Assembly: GCA_013368315.1 (NCBI GenBank)
Contig: JAACJM010000176.1
Span: forward strand, 116,650 to 180,649
DNA from: Tetrapyrgos nigripes
Taxonomy: Eukaryota; Basidiomycota; Agaricomycetes; Agaricales; Campanellaceae
Length of the DNA: 64,000 bases
Direction: 5' to 3'
The position numbers and the translations under genes are program-made. Shown here in pieces: positions 40,002-50,875 of the stretch (positions are counted from its first letter, which is position 1; the number at the start of each line of letters is the position of its first letter). The notes beneath the pieces were generated by a model. That model did no database searches and had not been told where the DNA came from. It saw nothing but the letters and a program-made list of their open reading frames with translations.

Positions 40002-41435
40002 TGATACGCCTGCCAAAAACTCGACTAGAACGAGTTAAAAAGCGTACATATATCAAGTATACGGATATATTATGTCTGTTTACTAGGGAATAAGGACTGA
40101 AGCGAGCCCAATCTATCAGTTAAAGTGATTCTAGAGGCAACGTTCGCGAGCGCGATACGAAATAAGGATAAGTAGCCTCGAGAGGATGGTACATAAGTCC
40201 CTCAAGCTACTAAGTTCGATGTTCGAGTACTAGACTGCTCGTATACGTTTATACGTACATACCCAAGGCACTTGTTCACGAGTAGCCACCTCACGAGCAG
40301 TATAAGTACGTGTTACCTCTATTCACGATCCATGGGATTACCAATGTGACATAGACTCAAGAAGATAAGATACAAGACTAAAGGAGATGAATGATAACAA
40401 GGAGAAACCTCGGATAGGTGCCTTCGCGAAGTATCCCGGAGACATTCCGATAGTTCGCGAACCTGGTTAGATCTACTCAAGCTAAAGCTAAGATCGTCAT
40501 GATGTTGCCAAATGATCAAGATCTACCTCACCCCTCCTAAAGACACCAAAGAAGATAGTTCCGACGGATCTAGAGACTTACTGAGGCCCTCTAGAGGACT
40601 CTAGTAGGGATGGAGATATCGGAACCTATGAAAGACCACTCGCGAGCATTGGAAGAGGTTCGCATGTGATACCCAATGAGGTTACCAGTACAAGTACCGC
40701 TCTAGACCTCCATTACCAAGAAGCTAGCATGTGCTACATATACCCTGGCCCTCTCGCGAGGACTCTGTACATATTCTGATTGGACGATTCATGTAAATAC
40801 TGTTCGCGTATCTCTCTCCTTAGTTACTTTCATTCAATCTCTCGTGTTTCACTATATAATATTGTGGACTTTAAATAATATTAGCTACTGTACAGTTCTA
40901 GGACCTCTAGAGTATAAAAGGACGAAGTACTCATAGCTAGAAAACCAGATTAGTACTCGCGTGTATTGCTGCAGATTCTGGATAACTCTCGAGAGAAGAT
41001 TAGGTCTCTCGCTTGCCCAGGCCAGCTTTATATCAATAGGAATTTCTACAAAAACCCAAAACTTTAAAGACTCGAACATTAGTTCACCCTAAGACAAAGA
41101 TTGTTGTGATTGCATTGGCATATTGGCCCCATATTGTGTTTATTGAACTTAGGCATATTGGCCTCATTGTGTTATTGAAGATCTAGGCAATTGGCCTCTT
41201 ATTGTGTTTATCTCGAAGTCAAGAAGACTGTCAATTGTGACCATTGTTATTGTTGAACCCCTATTGTTCCCCAATCGGTTCTAGAGCCGTTTACCTTTAA
41301 GCTACACAAGTTATACGAGTGTTCTGCCACTTTTGATCACCTCACATTATATAGCAGGATTGGTGTTTGTGTGTTTTTGGTGTTGTTAGCTTCGATCTTC
41401 GAAGCTATTAGCATTATCCACTAGCCAGCCTATTA
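40002..41435 (+). repeat. 5' LTR of the large Ty3-type element
   Basis: Begins TGATACGCCTGCC, ends AGCCTATTA. Nearly identical to 62002-63433. Contains a ctctagagtataaaagg TATA-like site near 40904-40920, suitable for the sense promoter. Confidence 0.85.
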
Positions 41436-41438
41436 TAT

Positions 41439-41456
41439 TGGAGCCCACCGCAAGGG
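41439..41456 (+). other. Putative primer binding site
   Basis: TGGAGCCCACCGC begins three bases after the LTR end. The leading TGG fits a tRNA 3' CCA end. The tRNA was not identified. Confidence 0.5.
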
Positions 41457-41935
41457 GGTATCCATATAACTTAAGCTTACAAGCTCAAGAACTATAAAAG
41501 AAGCAACGTGCTTCAACCACCTTGGTGATACTTTGGATTGTGAAGTATTACTGCTACGTTTTGGATTACGCGAAGTAGTTATCCGGCAAGATTATCCCAA
41601 CAGATAAGCTTAACGGTGGCCATTGGACGAATCCATCAAAAAGAAGGACAGTACAAAGACTAGAGCGAGTTCCTGAACCAGAACCGGCTACGTCTTCACC
41701 TATCTTTCAACCTTATCCAAAGAACCCTCAAAGAACGCAGCTTGTCTCCAGAAGACAACGAGCGAACAGCTCTATTGAAAGTTTATCTCTTGAACCAGTT
41801 CCAAGTCAGGCTACTGAACCTAGTACGTCTGCGAACCTTCAAGAAGTAGAAGAACAAGAACAAGAAAGTTTATCTTCGTTATCACCCTCGATAGACTTAG
41901 ATTTCGCACTCCTTCAACCAGATTCACCCTCTACC

Positions 41936-43456
41936 ATGTCAGGTCAAAGAGCTCAATCTGAACCAGCAGGAGAGGAGGAAGTTGGATTGAATAATACGAC
42001 GATTCTGAACTTCAAAGTGACTAATGAAGTCTTGAGACAAGTACAAGACGATAAGCTGCCCAAGCGAAAAGATGGTCCTTACTTTACTGTTGATCGTGCG
42101 CCAGACCTAATGAAGTTCCTAGACGAACTGGAAGAACTATTCCAGAATAGAAAGGTTACGGAGGCTGACGCAAAGATCCTCATTGCTGTTAAGTACATGG
42201 AGTACGAAACCAAGAAGTTGCACTATGACTTGGCAGTGGAATGTAAAGGAGACTACGAGAAATTCACCGAGAAGCTGAAAGACTGCTATCCGGAGTCTGT
42301 AGATAATGGGAAAGGAAGTCTGATACGACTTCGCGACATAGTGAACAAGTATCAACTGATTCCATTAGGGCAACGCGAGAAGGTCCTGAAGTTCACTTGT
42401 GAGTTCAAGCTTGAAGCAAACAAGCTTATGGGTGATGAACCCATTCTCTCGAATGCAGAAGCAGTTGCCCTCTACATGATAGCATTCGCGGACGAGTTCA
42501 TAATGTCCATGCGAACCGTTATGCCGAGACCTAGCGAGAAGAGAAGGATTGAAGATCCTTACCCTATAGACACCATTTACGAAGTGTCTATATATACAGC
42601 GAGCTTTCAATTGGCCACAGCATTTGGTCTAGGAATGAACCCCTTGACCATGGGAGCTACTAGTCCTGAGCAATTAGGAGGAAGAGCTTCGCTGAACCCT
42701 TTGAGTTGGTTGCAGCCAAGTGCTAAAGTGACTGTAGGAGAAAGCTCTCGAACCATTACTTATCCTGCCAATAGGACAGGTATCAAACTAGAAGGAGACG
42801 AACTAAGTAGTCGACTTCTAGCAACCATGGACAAGAATGAAGCTACCTTGAAGGAGCTGAATACCCATTTGTCTAGCAGAGTTCTAGCTAGCTTAGCAAA
42901 GGCTCTCGCGAACAATCAAGGGAGTACCCCTAGAGCTATAGGCTCTGGTGGGTATAACAGTAATCATCAAGACAGGCATCGTTTTGAACCTCGTTCTAGA
43001 GACTTTAAGTGTTATTTTTGTGGGTCCCCCGAGCATGGTGTTCAAGATTGTCCTATACAGGACGAGTACATCAACGTGAGGAAATGGATTCGCAAGGATT
43101 CTAACACTGGAAAGTTTGTCCTCAAAGATGGTACACCTGCTCCACTAGGAGATGATAGAGAGTCTCGCGCTGTGAAAGTCGAGAGGATTGCCAAAGCTCG
43201 TGGATGGGATGTTGCCATCACTAAGGCAGTCATGTTTATGACGGAAGAAGAGTATGAGGATGTGTATGCTAAACCAATGGATTACTCTGTTAATGATCTT
43301 ATGGAGACTCTGAATGGCTTTATGACGAAGGTTACCACATCAAATAGTCAGTTAGGAGAAAGAATGGAAGCCCTAGAGGCTACGCGAAGGGATGATTTGA
43401 GCATCTACAATACTACAGTCAACTCGTGTAGTACTTCAGAAGGGCCGGGAAACTGA
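41936..43456 (+). CDS. Gag of the large Ty3-type element
   Basis: 506 codons from the ATG at 41936, though the same frame is open back to about 41580 (QPYPKNPQRTQ stretch), so the product may be longer. The capsid-like middle is followed by the zinc knuckle CYFCGSPEHGVQDCP near 43009. The frame ends at TGA and continues one frame lower in the next segment. Confidence 0.75.
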   Translation: MSGQRAQSEPAGEEEVGLNNTTILNFKVTNEVLRQVQDDKLPKRKDGPYFTVDRAPDLMKFLDELEELFQNRKVTEADAKILIAVKYMEYETKKLHYDLAVECKGDYEKFTEKLKDCYPESVDNGKGSLIRLRDIVNKYQLIPLGQREKVLKFTCEFKLEANKLMGDEPILSNAEAVALYMIAFADEFIMSMRTVMPRPSEKRRIEDPYPIDTIYEVSIYTASFQLATAFGLGMNPLTMGATSPEQLGGRASLNPLSWLQPSAKVTVGESSRTITYPANRTGIKLEGDELSSRLLATMDKNEATLKELNTHLSSRVLASLAKALANNQGSTPRAIGSGGYNSNHQDRHRFEPRSRDFKCYFCGSPEHGVQDCPIQDEYINVRKWIRKDSNTGKFVLKDGTPAPLGDDRESRAVKVERIAKARGWDVAITKAVMFMTEEEYEDVYAKPMDYSVNDLMETLNGFMTKVTTSNSQLGERMEALEATRRDDLSIYNTTVNSCSTSEGPGN

Positions 43457-43464
43457 AGACTCTG

Positions 43465-44847
43465 ATGATCGGGCCTACAACGACTCAATCAGTTCTCGTT
43501 GCGAACAAAAAGGCCCCTGAGGAGAAACGAATTCGACTCCCACCTGTTCCATCCGTAGTAATCCCTGTTCTGTCAAAGAAGAACAGAGAAGTATACCAAC
43601 CACCGCAAGTAAGAGAGAGGAAAGATAAAGAGACAGAAGATGCGTCGAGACCAAGAAATGAAGACTCGCAAAGCAACAAGAATCAAGAAGAAACAAAAGT
43701 GACCAAACCTACTACAACTGTTCGACCTGCTCTACCGCTAGGAAGACCTTTTGATGGACTTATACCCATAAACCAGGACAGGATAACAAACACGATTCGT
43801 CCTGCGATACCCAAACGTTCATCGAGAGCATCGATAGAGGAAGAAGAGGAATGGGTCAGTGTAGCAGATTTGATCGCGAAAGAAGAACTAGATACCAAAA
43901 TGGCTCATCATAAGAGCGCTGGTGATGAAGGGATAGCGGAAAAGATTCTTAGAGGAGAACTAAACCTTACTGCTCGAGAGATATTATCTGTTTCCCCATC
44001 AGTGCGAAGGATTCTTGCTCGCAAGGTAAGGAACCTAGCTATGAAACCGTCAAAAATGGCCACACATGTGAAGAAAGGTCCTGCCATAAGTATGAAGTCT
44101 ATGCCAGCATCTCAACCTGAGGAAGTACAATACTTTAACGTTGAAGACATGAGTAGCTATACTTATGAAGTCCTCATTAATAGTTGAGAGTTAGTCCATC
44201 GAGATCCTGTCGAACAGTTCTTAAAGGATAGACCTCGCGAGGACAGGGATAAGAAGCTTGTTCTAGCAAGTCGCCCTAGCGAGATGTTGAGAGTAACCTG
44301 CCCCAAGATCAACGGTAAACGACAAGTAGAGTGTGTAATGGATAGTGGTTCTCAAATCATATCCATGAACAGTGATGTTGGCGTGAAATTGGACTTACAT
44401 TGGGATCCTGACATTGTGATCCATATGCAAAGTGCCAATGGTGATCTTAACCCCACGCGAGGCCTCACGAAGAATGTACCTGTAATTTTTGGAGAGATTT
44501 TGATTTATCTTCAGATTCACATCATAGATGATACCCCTTATGAAGTTCTTATAGGGAGACCCTTTGATGTTCTTTGTGGAACGCAAATCAACAACGACGT
44601 AGATGGAGGTCAAGTTATCACGCTAACTGACCCCAACTCCGGTAGAAGATGTTGTATGGGAACATATCCTCGAGGAGGATCTCCTGTAGCGGCCCTCAGG
44701 AAGCAGAATGTACCTACTACCTCTGTAGTTGAGCCTGATACAGCCTCGAACGAAGAGAAGAAGACTAGGTCTGAATCTGCTGAACCTGAAGAGAAAGATA
44801 GCGCATCTCGAGAAACAAATTTTCTTCAGACCTCGATGAACTCTTGA
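43465..44847 (+). pseudogene. Gag-Pol linker and aspartic protease, one TGA
   Basis: The same frame runs across a TGA at 44185-44187 (LINS-stop-ELVHRD, probably Arg). Protease motif VMDSGSQIISM at 44336-44370 and a YEVLIGRPF strand match retropepsins. Near 44815-44825 the reading moves one frame lower to SSDLDELLNQEG, consistent with one T lost from the TTTT run. Confidence 0.7.
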
Positions 44848-47800
44848 ATCAAGAGGGAGAGGTGGCCATAAGTTTTCATTTTGACGAGAATGGTGATATC
44901 CTAATTGATGGATATTCAGTGCCAGAGAAGGATCGAACGTTCAGAAAAGAAGAAATATGTGAGTCGTACACGTACGCGAGCATGGCTCACATCGAGAAGA
45001 CAGACACTAAAGCAGCGCAATTGCTACAAAGTCTTTTACAAGAAAGACAAAGTGGTGATGCGAGTTCGTATACTCTACATCGAGTCGGAATAGATGAGTT
45101 CCCTGCGTGAGGAGTCTCGCAGACAGAAGGAACCTCGCGTTTTGACACCGGAGTGGTAGAAGTATATGGTAAGTATAAGCCAGTCGCTATAAAGGTTCGA
45201 CCAGTCAAAGATACCTTACCTGAAGAATTCAGAATCACTAGGGACATCACTGGCAACCCTCTCGAAGGTATGCCAGTACTTAATCCCAACCCGCCCGAGT
45301 TTGTGCCTGGTGAAAGGTACACTCTCGAACATAAAGAAATCATAGACGCGAACCATCCGGAAGGATTTCTACAACCAGAGGAACGAAAACTGTTGCATGA
45401 TTTCATGTTGAAACACAAACCAGGCTTTGCGTGGCAGACTAGCGAAGCAGGGAACTTCAAACGAGAATTCTTCCCTCCAATTCGTATTCCTACAGCTCCA
45501 CATGTTCCCTGGAATGAAAGACCTATTCCAGTTACTCCTGGCAAGCATAAAGAGGTCTACGACCTCATTCGCAAAAAGATTGCAGCTGGTACTTATGAAC
45601 CCTCGAATGGTTCATACAGGGGTACATGGTTCTGCGTACTTAAGAAAGATGGCAAGGTTCGAATTGTACATAGTCTAGAGCCCTTGAACAAAGTAACTAT
45701 TCAGCACGCAGGTATTCCACCTGCCACTGCTGATGTTGCTAGGAACTTCATGGGTGCCTCTTGTCTAGGGCTATTCGATATATTTGTTGGTTATGATCAC
45801 AGGTATCTCGCTCCTGAGTCGCGAGACATGACAGCGTTCCAAACACCCTTTGGATTGCATAGACTTGTCAAGCTACCTATGGGTTGGACGAATTCGGTCC
45901 CAATATTCCATGATGATGTTACCCACATCTTCAAGGATGAGATACCTCATCTAACTATACCTTATATTGACGATGTACCTGTTCGAGGACCACCTACTAG
46001 GTACGAGTTAACTGGAGGCGGCTACGAGACTATACCAGAGAACCCAGGCATAAGAAAATTCGTTTGGGAACACTTCCAAGGCTTAAATAGGATCGTTCAA
46101 CGACTGACCTATGCTGGAGAAACATTCTCAGGCAAGAAGAGTTTCTTGTGTGTACCACAAGCTACTGTGGTAGGAAACTTATGCTCTTATGAAGGACGCG
46201 AGATAGATCCTAAAAAGTTGGAGACCTTGATATCATGGCCTACACCTTTAAATCTACCCGAACTAAGAAGTTTTCTAGGGACATCGGGTCAGCTGCGAAT
46301 GTTTGTTAGAGATTACGCAAAGATAACAGCGGCGTTAAACAAGCTTACGGGAAAAGTCCCATGGACTTGGGGTCCAGAGCAGCAGAGCGCCTTTGATAAA
46401 GTAAAGGTTGCGCTCGCGATAGCCCCACCACTATGAGCAGTGAATTACAATGATAAAGAAGGAATTTGTGTGGGAGTAGATACTTCCTATATGGCTGTCA
46501 GTTATTACTTGTACCAGGTTGATCCTCACAATCCTAAGAAGAAGAACTACATTTACTTTGGTTCAATAACTCTTAACGAGAGGGAAGCTAGATTCTCTCA
46601 ACCTAAACGAGAGTTGTATAGTTTGAAGCTAGCACTCGAAGATTCATATTATACGACTTATGGATGTAGGAAACTGAAAGTATATACCGACGTGAGCTAT
46701 ATCAAAGGCATGCTCGACAACCCTAGTTGTGGTCCGAACGCTACAATTAATAGGTGGATTGAGGATGTTAGAAAGTATCACTTCGAGCTCATTCATGTCA
46801 AAGGAACAAGTCACGCGTTGGCTGATGGCCTCTTGCGAAGACCTCCCACGATAAGTTCGCAGCGTCGTACACTGCCCTCTGAAGAAGAACTGATGGATGT
46901 TGACGATTGTGCACCCATTCCCTTCATGAAGGATGATGAGAATGACGATGACACCTTCGACTTCGAGGATTTCAAAAAGTCTATTGATAATAGAGGAGGA
47001 TACTTGAATCAAGTAGCTAGAAGCTTCGAAGAGATTGAAGACAACATTCAAGAAGTTCTAGATGAAGAAAGAATGATCAAGAAAAGAACAGATGAAGTAC
47101 AGCATCTCTCTCTAGCTACTGTAGCTCAGTTCGCGCAGACAACCCTGCTGCCTGAAACTATGGAAGAACATGTTGTGAAGCATCCCTATAGTGAAACACA
47201 TAGGTCTTCAGCTGCGAAAGAGATGGATGGCTTACTTTTAGATATTAAAGAATATCTAATAGATCCTACAGAACGAAGATGGAAAACAAAGAAGAAAAGA
47301 CAACAGTTCGAGAAGCTACTATCAAAGTTCTTCGTAGATACTGAAGGACGACTCTACAGGAAAAGTCCGGTTGGGGGGAATCAACCCCTTCTAGTCGCAC
47401 CACAAGGAAAGAGAATGTATATGATGCAAGCTGCGCACGACCACCTTGGTCATAAAGGTGTCTACGCAACCACAGCTATGCTCGAGAAGCGATTCTGGTG
47501 GCCTGAGCTCGAGAAGGATGTCAACTGGTTTGTATCCTCTTGTCAGACATGCCAAGATCGACTGCTACAACATGTAAGGATACCTCCTACTGTAACATAT
47601 ACACCTTCTCTATTCCAAAAAGTTCATGTAGACGTCTTCAAAGTATCTCCAGCTAGTAATGGCTGTAAACATGTAGTACATGGTAGATGTGCTTTGTCTA
47701 GATGGTCAGAAGCACGAGCCTTATGACAAGACAATGCGAAAGGTATCGCTGATTGGCTCTTCGAAGACATTATTTGCAGATGGGGTTGTCCAGAAGAGAT

Positions 47801-48788
47801 AGTGACGGATAATGCACCTCAAATGATAGCAGTACTTAAGTGGTTAGAAACTAAGTATGGTATCAGGGGTATAACCATTTCTGCCTACAGCTCGCAGGCA
47901 AATGGTATCATCGAAAGGGCACACTTTGACATAAGACAAGCTCTAGTGAAAGCAACTGGTGGGGATCTAGCGAAGTGGTACTGGTTCTTGAAACCTGTAC
48001 TTTGGTCAGATCGAGTGACAGTAAGAAAGGGACTTGGTTGTTCACCTTACTTCATAACACTAGGAGCTGAACCGATACTACCTCTAGACATAGTTGAGTC
48101 TACGTGGTTGGTAAAACTACCAAATCGCGTGCTTACTACAGAAGAGTTAGTTGGTTATCGAGCTCAAGCTTTAGCTAAACATCGTGTACATATAGAAGAT
48201 ATGATAGCCCGTGTAGATGAACGCAAAAGAAGAGAATTAAGAAGATTCGAGAGGGAATACAGACATGTAATCAAAGATTGGGATTTCAAACCTGGAACTC
48301 TAGTACAACTACGCAATACGCGAATTGAAAAGAATCTAGACCGGAAGATGTATCCTAGATACTTAGGTCCAATGATAGTCATTCGTAGGACGCGTGGTGG
48401 TGCGTATATACTAGCAGAAATGGATGGATCAGTACTTCGCGAGAAGGTAGCAGCCTTCCGCCTACTTCCCCACAAAGCTAGATATAAACTGATAGAGTTA
48501 CCAGAGAATATCCACTCTCTAATAGATCTGAGTCCTGAACAACTAAATAAGATGGTACAGGAAGAAGAACTTTGAGATGAGGATTGGACACCTGATAGGG
48601 ATTATATATTTGATGCTATTCCTAACCTTCGAGTTCCACAGTTTGACGACAACGACGAATTAGTTGAGCTTGAACCTTCAACTGCGCAGGAAGAACCACG
48701 CGAGGTTGAACCAGAAGAAGAAAACCCGGATGAAGAAGTCGGAGTACGCACGCGTGCTCAAAGAAGGGCACAGAATGTCACCAAGTAG
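44848..48788 (+). pseudogene. Pol: reverse transcriptase, RNase H, integrase (four TGA codons)
   Basis: One continuous frame to the TAG at 48786-48788, broken only by TGA at 45108-45110, 46434-46436, 47724-47726 and 48573-48575. RT has PYIDDVP in place of YxDD, KLPMGWTNSVPIFHDDV and LRSFLGTSGQLR. RNase H has VDTSYMAVSYYLYQ and a YTDVSYIKGM strand. Integrase has the HDHLGHKG / CQTC zinc finger, core residues in VDVFKVS, TDNAPQM and NGIIERAH, and a C-terminal YPRYLGPMIVIRR module. At two of the TGA sites (PPL-x-AVNY and RAL-x-QDNA) an Arg fits what I know of related elements. Confidence 0.8.
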
Positions 48789-48814
48789 GGAAAGTCTAAA
48801 AAGATAGACTTCCC
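48788..48814. repeat. Hairpin after pol
   Basis: GGGAAAGTCTA and TAGACTTCCC form an inverted repeat with an AAAAAG loop, directly at the pol stop. It may be the end of the SINE-like segment that follows. Confidence 0.6.
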
Positions 48815-48902
48815 TGCCCCAGGTAAATGTGTTGTAGACCGGATGCCAGCTACACGCTGCACAACAGGCCAACTTCCACAATACCCGGGGCGAGGGAAGC
48901 CA

Positions 48903-48988
48903 GAGCTAACCCGGATTCGAACCAGGGATTGCTGCGATTGAAGTATGAGCCTCATGTCACAGCTGTGTTACCACTACACCATCAGCAC
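48903..48988 (-). tRNA. tRNA-like sequence, possibly a tRNA-derived SINE head
   Basis: On the minus strand an A box TGGTGTAGTGG (48971-48981) and a perfect B box GGTTCGAATCC (48913-48923) sit at normal spacing. Acceptor arms GTGCTGA/TTAGCTC pair in six of seven positions, the T stem pairs, and an anticodon stem GCTGT/GCAGC encloses a 23-base loop, too long without an intron. No U33 is in place, so the anticodon cannot be assigned. A pseudo-tRNA or SINE head is more likely than a working tRNA gene. Confidence 0.4.
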
Positions 48989-49150
48989 GTATAAACACAA
49001 AGGCAGTGACATATGGTTGTACTCCGTTGGCGACATTACTCAAAATCGAAAGCCTGAGTCGTGTAGACGTTGTGTTACTTAGTTCACCCAAAAAGAAATG
49101 AAGTACTAGGCATGTATTGCAATAACTACTACTTCGCGAAGACAAGTATA
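48989..49150. other. Spacer inside the large LTR element
   Basis: No gene recognised. Confidence 0.35.
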
Positions 49151-49477
49151 CCTAGGACAAAGTACCAAGACCAGTGTAAAGACCGAAGAAGACCCATCTA
49201 ACGGGTTAAAGTTGCATAACGAAAGAACTATGCCTTTGCTCCACTACCACTCGCAACCTTGTCCGCTGGCGAATCAGATTCGCGAACAACAGAATCCTCG
49301 AGTTGAGTACGTGCCTAGGACGAAGTACCAAGACCAGTGTAAAGACCGAAGAAGACCCATCTAACGGGTTAAAGTTGCATAACGAAAGAACTATGCCTTC
49401 GCTCCACTACCACTCGCAACCTTGTCCGCTGGCGAATCAGATTCACGGAACAACAGAATCCTCGAGTTGAGTACGCG
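49151..49477. repeat. Tandem duplication, unit about 163 bases
   Basis: Copy 1 starts at cctaggac (49151), copy 2 at cctaggac (49314). Both end in a gagttgagtac phrase. Copy 2 has one extra G near 49446. The duplicated unit carries the 3' end of antisense gene B. Confidence 0.85.
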
Positions 49478-50301
49478 CCAAATGTATGCGAACGACCTCC
49501 TGGTAAGACGAGTGTAAACTCTGATAGGACTGCGTGTGGAACTGGATTTGGTGGCGAACAGAAAGGATTTCGTTCGCAAGAAAGTTCTTGATAGCATTAA
49601 GAACCTCAGGAGGGAGTTCGTCGAAAACCACGAAAGGAAGCAGGTTGACATCCTGCAAAAGCTCGGAAGGGTCGACGGTGAGAAGCTTCTCTTGTTCTGC
49701 GTACGCAAAGTCAGTTCAACCTTCGCGAAGGCAACAGGCTTAACACACACCTGAAGTTAGCAGGTTAAAGTTGGAAGAGGTACCTCCAATTCGTCCTCGA
49801 CGAGCGGTATCCGACTTAGCAATATAGAAATTAGCTTTTCTGTATTCGCGAGATGTCATATCGACACCAGGCACCAATGTGATAGGGAATACACACCGTA
49901 GTAGCCCTAGCAGGGGTCGCACTGGCTCGGGAAGGTGTCTATAAAGAGTCCGGATACTAAGTATAAAAGAAGAATGAAATGTGAACAGTACTCATGGAAC
50001 TAGCTGAGTTCTTAGGAATCTTCGCAAGCTTAGCCTTAGGGGGAGCATGAACAGAGGCCTTGATACCAGGTTCAACCATCTGGGTGAACAAACTCGGTAA
50101 AAGGGACCAGACGCGAACATGCTCTCTAGACTTACCTCAACATTGCCAGTGTGACATCCTCAATATCATCATCGGTGATAATCTGCCTAGACTAAAGAAG
50201 GCATTACTTGAGGGATCCAGCGAGGTTGCTCTCGAGAAAAGCTGCTCGGTCCTCCAGCTGGAAGCATCGAACAGTTCAGAAGTTTTTGAGTTTTGGGACA
50301 T
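49391..50301 (-). CDS. Antisense gene B in the large LTR element (unknown function)
   Basis: Minus-strand ATG at 50301 (MSQNSKTSELFDASSWRTEQ) lies about 80 bases after a TATAAAAA box at 50377-50384. Coding-like pieces continue with QIITDDDIEDVTLAML, then LPEPVRPLLGLLRCVFPITL and REYRKANFYIAKSDTARRGR. A 54-base intron with GTGTGT donor, CTGAC branch site and CGCAG acceptor leads to EKLLTVDPSELLQDVNLLPF and PPEVLNAIKNFLANEILS. A one-base slip is needed near 50190, and one extra G in the tandem repeat ends the frame early at about 49440; the other repeat copy keeps it open. No known domain. Opposite orientation to gag-pol. Confidence 0.5.
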
Positions 50302-50376
50302 AGCAAAAGAGCGACGGATATGAAGCTCTGAGTAATAAGAAGACGGTTGGAAAGAAAGTGCGAGTTTGAATGCCCT

Positions 50377-50384
50377 TTTTTATA
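50377..50384 (-). promoter_or_regulatory. TATA box of antisense gene B
   Basis: TATAAAAA on the minus strand in a GGC...GGGC context, about 80 bases upstream of the ATG. Confidence 0.5.
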
Positions 50385-50490
50385 GCCTTCGTGAACCTGA
50401 GAGCTAGGGAGACGACCACATAAAGTGTGTTTGCGAACCTCGGCCAGGGAGCCTCACGATACCGCTATCATCGGGACGATGATTCAATTT

Positions 50491-50503
50491 AGTTGGGGGG
50501 AGA
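50491..50503 (+). other. Internal polypurine-tract-like site
   Basis: AGTTGGGGGGAGA, identical to the terminal tract before the 3' LTR at 61989-62001; 17 bases are shared if flanks are included. Here it is followed by TGGTGGTGTCAAG, not by the LTR. Confidence 0.6.
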
Positions 50504-50875
50504 TGGTGGTGTCAAGATAACACAAAGATCCGGAATAATCAGAAAGATTTCGATTTTCTCCATGTGTACATCAGGGTAACACCATGCCTCATTTCAACTA
50601 CTATAGCACCAGTATTACAACCCTGAAGAATCTTAAGATTGACTTAGATCTTAAAAACACACAAAAGAAAGAAGGTACAAAGATCGATTTATTCAGTGCA
50701 TCTATGTACAGAAAGCAACCAGACAGCAAGAAAACAAGCAGGATAGTAGTGATACAACTCAGAAGCGACAGGAATAAGTAGTAATACTACGCGAAGTCGT
50801 TCGAGTGACAAGAAAGTATGCAGATAAAGTAAGATGACTATAAAAGAATAGTTAGAAGAAAATAAAAGAAGAATA
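50504..50875. other. Spacer downstream of antisense gene A
   Basis: AT-rich. A 65-codon plus-strand frame (50584-50781) shows no domain. The segment may hold the terminator of gene A. Confidence 0.35.

Noticed and set aside
40319..41079. Minus-strand frames of 64-66 codons in the long LTR, also at 62317 and 62883
   Set aside because: Identical in both LTRs only because the LTRs are identical; no domain or start context.
43465..48575. TGA recoded as a sense codon in the large LTR element
   Set aside because: TGA codons also break the DIRS, KDZ and TET/JBP frames, and one is CGA in a paralog. Mutation at CpG explains all cases without recoding.
48903..48988. Suppressor tRNA with a TCA anticodon that would read TGA
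   Set aside because: The anticodon loop is 23 bases, lacks a properly placed U33, and several anticodons could be chosen. Not supportable.
50060..50323. 87-codon plus-strand frame
   Set aside because: Lies opposite antisense gene B, which has promoter and splice signals; no domain on the plus side.
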